The notes beneath the pieces were generated by a model. That model searched no databases and was not told the origin of the DNA. It saw only the letters and a list, made by a program, of their open reading frames with translations. Source: Pseudomonas putida (lineage in GTDB: Bacteria; Pseudomonadota; Gammaproteobacteria; Pseudomonadales; Pseudomonadaceae). Taken from it: DNA of 64,000 nucleotides. Each line of letters opens with the position of its first letter. The stretch's first letter is position 1. Positions 55,474 to 62,136 of this stretch are shown here, piece by piece. Position numbers and translations under genes: made by a program. The stretch covers positions 2,356,001-2,420,000 of the forward strand of contig NZ_CP029693.1 in the NCBI RefSeq assembly GCF_003228315.1, in the 5' to 3' direction.

Positions 55474-56802
55474 ATGGACCGTCATTGCCTGCTCTTGTGC
55501 CTGCTGGGACTGTCCGTACCAGCGGGTGCCATGGACCTCAAGCAAGCCTGGGACCTGTTGCAGTACCAGGGGCCCATCTACCAGGCCGCCGTGCATGAAA
55601 AACAAGCCGGTGCGGAAAACCGCGCGATCGGCACCGCCGGCCTGCTGCCGCAGATCAATGCCTCGGCCTACAACAACAAGGTCAATGGCTCGCAGCGCCA
55701 GAACGGCAACACCAATGATCTGGACTACGACTCCCGGGGCGCCAACGTGCGCTTGCGCCAACCGCTGTTCAACAAACAGAAAATGGCCGAGTACCGTCAG
55801 GGTCAGCAACGCGCCGACTATAGCGTCGCGGTGTTCGACGCCAAGAGTCAGGACGCCGCGGTGCGTTTGGCGCAAAGCTATTTCGACGTGCTCCTGGCCA
55901 GCGAAACCATCACCCTGGCCAAGTCCAAGCTCAGTGCTTTCGAAGAGCAACTGGCCTCGGCCAAGCGGCGCCAGGAACTGGGGGCCGGCACCGTCACCGA
56001 CATCGACGAGTCGGCGGCGCGCCGCGACCTCGCGGACGCCGAGCTGATCGAAGCGCAGGACAACCTGATCAACGCCCGTCGCAAGCTGGAGGAATACATC
56101 GGTGAAACCCCCGAATCGCTGAACACCTTGCAGCCGGGCTTCGATACCCCGCCGCTGATGCCGAGCAACCTGCAGGACTGGCTGGTCAAGGCCCAGGCCG
56201 ACAGCCCACTGATCCACGCGCGTCGCTACAGTCAGAACCTGGCCGATGAAGAAGTGAAGCGCGCCAAGGCCGGGCACTGGCCGACACTGGATTTCATCGC
56301 CGGCTACACCGCCGGCGAAAGCCAGTCACTCTCGGAGTTGAATCAACGCAACCACTATGGCTCGATCGGGCTGGAGGTGAATTTCCCGCTGTACGCCGGT
56401 GGCGGTGTCAGCGCGCTGACGCGTCAGGCCACCGCCAACAGCTACAAGGCCCAGGACGAACTCGACGCGACCCGCCAGGAAGTCATCTCCGGCACCACCC
56501 GTGAATATGCCGGTGTGCAAAGTGGCGCCAAGCGGGTTCGCGCCCTGGAGAAGGCCGTACAGTCCAACGAACGCTCACTGGCCTCGGCGCGCAAGGGCTT
56601 CAAGGAAGGCGGCACCAGCACCAACTCGGACGTGCTCAATGCCGAAGAACTGTTGTTCGTGGCAAGGCACGATCTGTTCGAGGCCAAGTTGCGCTACCTG
56701 ATGTCGCGCCTGCGCCTGGCCTCGTCGGTGGGCAGCCTGGGCGATGACGATATCGATCAGGTCAACGCCTACCTCGGCCCGGAATTGCTGGTGACCAATT
56801 GA
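55474..56802 (+). CDS. TolC-family outer-membrane channel of the type I system
   Basis: A 442-residue precursor with a signal peptide (MDRHCLLLCLLGLSVPAGAM). The duplicated TolC coiled-coil/barrel fold is shown by SYFDVLLASETITLAKSKLS in the first half and REYAGVQSGAKRVRALEKAV in the second. GIGLEVNFPLYAGG-like SIGLEVNFPLYAGGGVSAL marks the second barrel part. It completes the secretion system with the two preceding genes. ATG 55474 has AAGGA upstream and one base separates it from the preceding stop; the longer reading from 55444 lacks a signal peptide. Confidence 0.9.
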   Translation: MDRHCLLLCLLGLSVPAGAMDLKQAWDLLQYQGPIYQAAVHEKQAGAENRAIGTAGLLPQINASAYNNKVNGSQRQNGNTNDLDYDSRGANVRLRQPLFNKQKMAEYRQGQQRADYSVAVFDAKSQDAAVRLAQSYFDVLLASETITLAKSKLSAFEEQLASAKRRQELGAGTVTDIDESAARRDLADAELIEAQDNLINARRKLEEYIGETPESLNTLQPGFDTPPLMPSNLQDWLVKAQADSPLIHARRYSQNLADEEVKRAKAGHWPTLDFIAGYTAGESQSLSELNQRNHYGSIGLEVNFPLYAGGGVSALTRQATANSYKAQDELDATRQEVISGTTREYAGVQSGAKRVRALEKAVQSNERSLASARKGFKEGGTSTNSDVLNAEELLFVARHDLFEAKLRYLMSRLRLASSVGSLGDDDIDQVNAYLGPELLVTN

Positions 56803-56878
56803 GCCAACCCGTTTGCATTCTGTGCGGCTCTGCCGACAATGCTAGGATCCGCCGTGATCCGATCCCTCTCTTCGATGA

Positions 56879-57802
56879 ATGCCTATGCAACGCCTGCTCA
56901 ATGACCGCCTGGACTGGAACCTGCTGCGCACCTTTCGTGTGATCGGCCAGGAGCTGAGCATCAGCCGCGCCGCCGCCCGCCTGCACCTGACCCAACCGGC
57001 GGTGAGCCAGGCGCTCAAGCGCCTGGAGGAACAACTGGGGCGGCAACTGATCGCTCGCCGCGGGCCACGATTTGCCCTGACCGAGGCCGGTGAGCAGATT
57101 TTCGCGTTGGCCGGCGAGATCTACGGGCAGATGTCCCAGGTCAGCAACGCACTGGAACAGCCGGCCGACGAAGTGATCGGCAAGGTGCGCCTGCTGATCA
57201 TCAGCCGGATCTTCTCCGAGCGCTTCGATGACTTTCTCGCCGACTTTCACCGCCAGCATCCGCGGGTCGATCTGGAAGTCGAAGTGATGCGCAGCTCCGA
57301 CATCGTCAGCGCCCTTCAGGAAAAAACCGCGACCCTGGGCCTGAGCCTCAACCGCCGCCCGCAACCGCGCCTGGAACAACGGTTGTTCCTGCGTCAGCGC
57401 TATGCGTTTTTCTGCGGCAAGCACCATGCAATGTTCGGCCAGAAGAACGTCGCCGAAGGGGATTTGCACAAGGAGAATTTCGTCAGCTTCACCAGCGACC
57501 AGATCGGCGGCATGCTCTCGCCGCTGACGATTTTTCGCGATCAGCAGGGCTTCAGCGGACGCATCGTCGCCTCATCGCCGAGCCTTGAGGAAGTCCGGCG
57601 ACTGGTGATCGCCGGCTTCGGTATCGGTTGTTTGCCCGAGCACGTGGTGGCGGCCGACGTCGACGCCGGATTGCTCTGGCGCTTGCCGCCCCACGAGGGG
57701 ATTGCCGATGTGGACATTCATTTGCTGTGGAACCGCGAGCAGCGCATGAGCCGTGCCGAGACGATCTTTCTTGAAAGCCTGCAGCAACGGCTGACGGATT
57801 AG
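56879..57802 (+). CDS. LysR-family regulator, paralogue of the one at 61151
   Basis: A 307-residue LysR protein. Helix-turn-helix: LSISRAAARLHLTQPAVSQA. It shares with the 61151 gene NDRLDWNLLRT at the start, SQALKRLEEQL, the effector segment ENFVSFTSDQ and the end LWNREQ-MS-AET-FLES. The two are duplicates that have diverged. It has no divergent partner; a secretion operon is upstream and REP sequences downstream. Its target cannot be told. One candidate is the MHS/M20 operon at 17896-20459, which has no LysR of its own. Confidence 0.82.
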   Translation: MPMQRLLNDRLDWNLLRTFRVIGQELSISRAAARLHLTQPAVSQALKRLEEQLGRQLIARRGPRFALTEAGEQIFALAGEIYGQMSQVSNALEQPADEVIGKVRLLIISRIFSERFDDFLADFHRQHPRVDLEVEVMRSSDIVSALQEKTATLGLSLNRRPQPRLEQRLFLRQRYAFFCGKHHAMFGQKNVAEGDLHKENFVSFTSDQIGGMLSPLTIFRDQQGFSGRIVASSPSLEEVRRLVIAGFGIGCLPEHVVAADVDAGLLWRLPPHEGIADVDIHLLWNREQRMSRAETIFLESLQQRLTD

Positions 57803-57853
57803 GCGGCGGGTTATTTGTTGCCCGAATTCGATGTTTTTGTTGAATGGGCTGGC

Positions 57854-58000
57854 CTCATCGCGAGCAAGCTTTGCTCCCACAGTTGAACTGTATTCCCCTG
57901 TAGGAGCGAGCCTGCTCGCGATGGACTCGAGAACACCGCATTTATCCGGCTAACACGCGTAATCGTTAACGACCATCGCGAGCAGGCTCGCTCCTACAGG
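57854..58000. repeat. Cluster of three REP palindromes
   Basis: Units at 57854-57882, 57895-57924 and 57972-58000. The second and third form an inverted pair; the first is a CAAGCTTTG variant in the orientation of the third. They fill the gap between the LysR gene and the GhrA-type gene end. Confidence 0.85.
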
Positions 58001-58017
58001 GTGGGTGGTGTGTTGGT

Positions 58018-58947
58018 TCAATATCCCAATAGGCGGTCGGCGCAGTTGAGTAACGGCTCGCCGGCATTCAGGCGACGGAAGTTTTCCGCGACCTGTTCGG
58101 CGATGCAGTCATGGGACGCCGCCGAGGCCATGTGCGGGGTGATGGTGACGCCGGGCATGGTCCAGAGGGGATGGTCGCTGGGCAGTGGTTCCTGCTCGAA
58201 GACATCCAGCAAGGCGCCGCGCAGTTGTCCTCGCTTGAGTGCCTGTTCGAGGTCGTCGATATTCAGGTGCCCGCCGCGTCCACAGTTGACCAGTGCCGCG
58301 CCGTTGGCCAGTCGCTCGAAGGTGGCGCTGCCGAGGATGCCTCGGGTTTCACGGGTCAGCGGCAGCAGATTGATCAGCAACTCCACGCCGTCAAGGAACG
58401 GGTGCAGGTTGTGCGCACCAGCAAAGGTCTGCACACCCGACAGGTCCTTGCTGCTGCGTGCCCAGCCGCGCACGTCGTAACCGGCGGCGGCCAGGTCCTG
58501 GGCGATGGCGCTGCCCAGCGAGCCGAGCCCCATCACACCGACCTTGTATTGCCCTGCTTCCCGTTGCAGCGGTCGCTCCCAGTGCTGATTACGTTGTTGC
58601 GAAAGCACCTGATCAAAACCACGGTGATAGTGAATCACCGCCCAGCGCACATACTCGGTCATGCCCTGACGATGGCCGGGGTCGACCACGCGGCAGATCG
58701 GCAAATTCGGGCACGATGGGTCATGGTCCAGATGATCGATACCGGCCGCCACCGAGTGAATCACCTGCAGGTTGGGCAAGGCTTCGAGGCTGCCCGGCAG
58801 TGGAAACCAGCAGGCCGCCATCTGTGCATTGACTGCTTGTGGATCATCGGCCAACACCGTCGTCAGTTGCGGTGCACTGCGGGCGAACGCGGCCTGCAAC
58901 TGCTTGAGCAGCAAGGTGTCGCGTGACAGCAGAACCACGGTACTCAT
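58018..58947 (-). CDS. ghrA: Glyoxylate/hydroxypyruvate reductase A-type dehydrogenase
   Basis: A 309-residue D-2-hydroxyacid dehydrogenase of the GhrA type. HSVAAGIDHL is the GhrA-specific substrate-loop motif, VGVMGLGSLGSAIAQDLAAA the nucleotide motif, LVNCGRGGHLNIDDLEQAL the substrate-Arg helix, and TITPHMASAAS carries the catalytic His. It would reduce glyoxylate, hydroxypyruvate or similar 2-oxo acids. Its ATG overlaps the class II aldolase stop by 4 bp. It is the last gene of the MHS transporter operon. Confidence 0.83.
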   Translation of the reverse strand: MSTVVLLSRDTLLLKQLQAAFARSAPQLTTVLADDPQAVNAQMAACWFPLPGSLEALPNLQVIHSVAAGIDHLDHDPSCPNLPICRVVDPGHRQGMTEYVRWAVIHYHRGFDQVLSQQRNQHWERPLQREAGQYKVGVMGLGSLGSAIAQDLAAAGYDVRGWARSSKDLSGVQTFAGAHNLHPFLDGVELLINLLPLTRETRGILGSATFERLANGAALVNCGRGGHLNIDDLEQALKRGQLRGALLDVFEQEPLPSDHPLWTMPGVTITPHMASAASHDCIAEQVAENFRRLNAGEPLLNCADRLLGY

Positions 58948-59699
58948 GATTCATAGGACTCGCGCTGGGACTCGATCAGGGTCAAGGCGGCCTCCCAGGC
59001 CAGGTCGATGATGTTGTCCTGTTCGTCACGGTCAAACTGTTCGGCGGTGTGCGCGCAGACTTCCGGTGACGGGTAATGCAGTTCCGAACCACCGGCCAGT
59101 GCCTGGACCTGAGCCTGGCAGGCACGCTCCAGGAAGTGGATTTCCTGAAACGCCTGGGCCACGCCCGAGCCACCGACCAGCAAGCCGTGATTGCGCAGGA
59201 TCATCGCCCGGTGCGGACCGAGGTCGGCGATCAGACGCTCACGCTCATCCAGCGACAAGGCGATGCCTTCATAGGTGTGATAGGCCAGCTTGCCGTAGAA
59301 CTTCAGCGCGTGTTGAGTGATCGGCAACAGGCCTTGTTTCTGCGCCGCGACCGCCATGCCGGCAGCGGTGTGGGTGTGGATAACGCAGTTGAGATCCGGG
59401 CGTGCCATGTGGATCGCCGAGTGAATCACGAAGCCCGCGGCGTTGACCCGGTGCCCTGCGTACTCCGGGTCCACCACGCGCCCTTCCTGATCGATGCGCA
59501 CCAGATCCGAGGCACGCATGCGGTCGAAAATCACGCCGTAGCGGTTGATCAGAAAATGATGCTCCGGCCCTGGTATGCGCAGGGTGATGTGGGTGTCGAT
59601 CAGGTCGGTCATGCGAAAGTGCGCGACCAGGCGATACAGCGCCGCCAGTTCACAACGGGCTTGCCATTCAATCGGATCGATATGGGCGGGTTTACTCAC
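58944..59699 (-). CDS. Class II aldolase/adducin-family protein with GTG start
   Basis: A 251-residue protein of the FucA/AraD/adducin fold. Zinc ligands of the fold appear as CVIHTHTAAGMAVAAQKQG (two His), and the later His in RAMILRNHGLLVGG; the Glu/Asp acid is less clear. The start is GTG 59699, which shares four bases (GTGA) with the stop of the upstream transporter. It shares four bases again with the next gene. Members cleave sugar phosphates or decarboxylate related acids. With a 2-hydroxyacid dehydrogenase and an anion transporter, a four-carbon or branched acid is plausible but unproven. Confidence 0.8.
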   Translation of the reverse strand: MSKPAHIDPIEWQARCELAALYRLVAHFRMTDLIDTHITLRIPGPEHHFLINRYGVIFDRMRASDLVRIDQEGRVVDPEYAGHRVNAAGFVIHSAIHMARPDLNCVIHTHTAAGMAVAAQKQGLLPITQHALKFYGKLAYHTYEGIALSLDERERLIADLGPHRAMILRNHGLLVGGSGVAQAFQEIHFLERACQAQVQALAGGSELHYPSPEVCAHTAEQFDRDEQDNIIDLAWEAALTLIESQRESYES

Positions 59700-60997
59700 G
59701 AATACACCTCTTTGACAGCGTGGGTGACGACCGGGTTGGCGCGCAGGCGGGCCAGGCCGCAAACACCGATCAGGGACAGGGCCGAGAGCAGGGTGAAGAA
59801 CACCGCCAGCGGCAACCATTGTCCGGAAAACTTGCTGGCCAGCAGCGTGCCGATCAGCGGCGTGGTGCCACCGGCCACGGCGCAGGCCAGTTGGTAAGCG
59901 ATGGAGATGCCCGAGTAGCGCAGGTGCACCGGGAAGGCCTGGGTCATGTAGCCGGCGATCACCGCGTACAGCGCCGAGAGGATCACCACGGCCATGGCTA
60001 TGCCGAGGGTCATCAGCAGAATGTTTTGCGTGCCCACCAGCAGGAACATCGGGTACGGGGTGACCATGCACAGCAGGGCGACGATCTTGAGGAAGCGGTC
60101 TTCACCGATGCGTTCGGCCAGGAGCGCCGAGACCGGCTGCGAGAGCAGCTGGATGATAGTCACCAGGAACAGGCAATCGAGAATCGTCGAGCGCGCGATG
60201 CCTTGGTACTGGGTGACGTAGGTGATCATGAAGGTGTTGGTGAAGAAGAACCCGGCTGAGCCGATGGTCACGGCTGCGGCGGCGAACAGAATCTGTCGCC
60301 AGCAGGTGCGGATCACGTCCATGACCGGGTACTTCGCGGTCTCGTTGTTGTCCTGGGCCTTGGCGAATTCCGGCGATTCGTGAACCCCGGAGCGGATCAG
60401 CAGCCCGACCATCATCAACACCCCGCTGAAAAGGAACGGCAAGCGCCAACCCCAGGAGAGGAACTCCTCCGGCTCGAGGGCGGTGACCAGGCGGAAGGCG
60501 ATCAGGGCCAACAGCAGACCGGCAGGACTGCCCAGTTGGGCGAAGGATGCGTAGAAGGTCTTGCGTTTGGCGGGCGCGTGCTCGCTGGCCATCAGCACCG
60601 CCCCGCCCCACTCGCCGCCAACGGAAATGCCCTGGATCACACGCAGCACGATCAGGCCGACCGGTGCCCAGATGCCGACACTGGCATAGCTGGGCAACAG
60701 GCCAATGCCCGCCGTGGCGATGCCCATCAGGGCCATGGTCACCAGCAGCATTTTCTTGCGACCGAGACGATCCCCCAGATGCCCGAACACCATCCCGGCC
60801 ATGGGGCGGGCGATGAAGCCGACGGCGAAGCTGCCGAAGGCCGCCAGGGTGCTCATCACCGGGTCGCTGCTGGGGAAAAACACTTGCCCAAGCACCAGCG
60901 CGGCGGCGGTGGCGTAGATGTAGAAATCGTAGAACTCGATGGTCGTGCCAATGAAGGCAGCGGCCGCGGCTCGGCGCGGTTGGGGTGTGGTGTGCAT
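59696..60997 (-). CDS. MHS-family MFS transporter
   Basis: A 433-residue, twelve-helix symporter close to the one at 19149. Shared segments include RRAAAAAFIGT at the start, GGEWGGAVLMA-EHAP, SFAQLGSPAGL and the end of helix 10 (AVAGG-TPLIGT-LA-KF-GQW). ATG 60997 follows AGGA. It is the first gene of an operon with the aldolase-like and GhrA-type genes, divergent from a LysR gene. The 20-bp element at 61087-61106 lies about 90-110 bp upstream. Confidence 0.88.
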   Translation of the reverse strand: MHTTPQPRRAAAAAFIGTTIEFYDFYIYATAAALVLGQVFFPSSDPVMSTLAAFGSFAVGFIARPMAGMVFGHLGDRLGRKKMLLVTMALMGIATAGIGLLPSYASVGIWAPVGLIVLRVIQGISVGGEWGGAVLMASEHAPAKRKTFYASFAQLGSPAGLLLALIAFRLVTALEPEEFLSWGWRLPFLFSGVLMMVGLLIRSGVHESPEFAKAQDNNETAKYPVMDVIRTCWRQILFAAAAVTIGSAGFFFTNTFMITYVTQYQGIARSTILDCLFLVTIIQLLSQPVSALLAERIGEDRFLKIVALLCMVTPYPMFLLVGTQNILLMTLGIAMAVVILSALYAVIAGYMTQAFPVHLRYSGISIAYQLACAVAGGTTPLIGTLLASKFSGQWLPLAVFFTLLSALSLIGVCGLARLRANPVVTHAVKEVYS

Positions 60998-61086
60998 GCA
61001 AGGACCCTGTGTACTTATAGTTTTGGGCAGGTGTTAAGGCCGGTACGGGGGCGCTCTGTGGCGCTTGTGGGCTTTATCGCTTCCAT

Positions 61087-61106
61087 GCCAGGATTAGTCA
61101 ATTTTC
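61087..61106. promoter_or_regulatory. 20-bp element shared by the two MHS transporter operons
   Basis: GCCAGGATTAGTCAATTTTC, one base different from 20555-20574. It lies between the divergent MHS and LysR starts, 45 bp before the latter, as expected for a LysR binding site. Confidence 0.6.
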
Positions 61107-61150
61107 AAATCCTTATCTTTACTATTAGCCCTGCTACTACATGGATTTTT

Positions 61151-62110
61151 ATGTCTTCCACCTCTAACCCTTGGGTCGGCCGGCGCTTTCTGAATGACCG
61201 GCTCGACTGGAACCTGTTGCGTACCTATCTGGTGATTGGCCAGGAAGGCAGCATGAGCCGCGCCGCCGCGCGGTTGCACATCACGCAGTCGGCGGTCAGC
61301 CAGGCTTTGAAACGCCTTGAGGAGCAGCTGGAGTGCGTGTTGATTGCCCGTAGTGGGCGGCGCTTTGACCTGACGGAAACCGGCGAGGAAGTGCTGCGTA
61401 TTGCGGCGGATATCTACGGGGATATTTCGCGTTTGGGCACGGTGGTGGAGAGTCGCCATGATGACGTGGTGGGCAAGATTCGCATCCTCACGGTCAGTGG
61501 TGTGCAGGCGCGGCATTACGATGAATTCCTCGCCGACTTCCATGAAACCCATCCGAAGATCGAGCTGGAAGTCGAGGTGATGGGCAGTTCGAACATCATC
61601 AGTTCGCTGCTGCAAAAGACCGCGACCATTGGTGTCGGCTTGTGCCGGTTGCCGCAACCTCGCCTGGAGCAAAGGGTGCTGTTTCGCGAGACCTATGCCT
61701 ATTTTTGCGGTCAGCGTCATCGGCTGTTCGGGCAGGAAAATTTGACGCTGGACGAATTGGCGGCGGAGAACTTTGTCAGCTTCACCAGCGATCAGTTGGG
61801 CGGCAATCTTTCCCCCCTGACATTGTTTCGCGACCAGCAAGGCTTCACCGGCAAGATCGTCGCGTCATCCACCAGTTTCGAAGAAATTTACCGACTGATC
61901 TGTGCCGGTTACGGCATTGGCTGTCTGCCGACGCACCTGGTGCGCCGGGATGTCGAACAGGGGCTGCTCTGGCCATTGCCGCCGGAAAACGGGGTGGTGG
62001 ATTTCGATATCCAGCTGCTTTGGAATCGCGAGCAGAAGATGAGCCAGGCCGAGACGGTGTTTCTGGAAAGCTTCCAGCACATGCTCAGTATTCGTGAGCC
62101 TGTGCTGTGA
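61151..62110 (+). CDS. LysR-family regulator, divergent from the MHS transporter operon
   Basis: A 319-residue LysR protein. Helix-turn-helix: SMSRAAARLHITQSAVSQAL. Effector domain: IRILTVSGVQARHYDEFLAD, then ENFVSFTSDQLGGNLSPLTL, which is almost the same as in the paralogue at 56879. ATG 61151 gives the usual N-terminal region plus about ten extra residues. It is the probable regulator of the divergent transporter/aldolase/GhrA operon, and, through the shared 20-bp element, perhaps of the MHS/M20 operon at 17896-20459. Confidence 0.85.
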   Translation: MSSTSNPWVGRRFLNDRLDWNLLRTYLVIGQEGSMSRAAARLHITQSAVSQALKRLEEQLECVLIARSGRRFDLTETGEEVLRIAADIYGDISRLGTVVESRHDDVVGKIRILTVSGVQARHYDEFLADFHETHPKIELEVEVMGSSNIISSLLQKTATIGVGLCRLPQPRLEQRVLFRETYAYFCGQRHRLFGQENLTLDELAAENFVSFTSDQLGGNLSPLTLFRDQQGFTGKIVASSTSFEEIYRLICAGYGIGCLPTHLVRRDVEQGLLWPLPPENGVVDFDIQLLWNREQKMSQAETVFLESFQHMLSIREPVL

Positions 62111-62136
62111 AGCACGCTTTTGGGAAAAAGTGGGGG

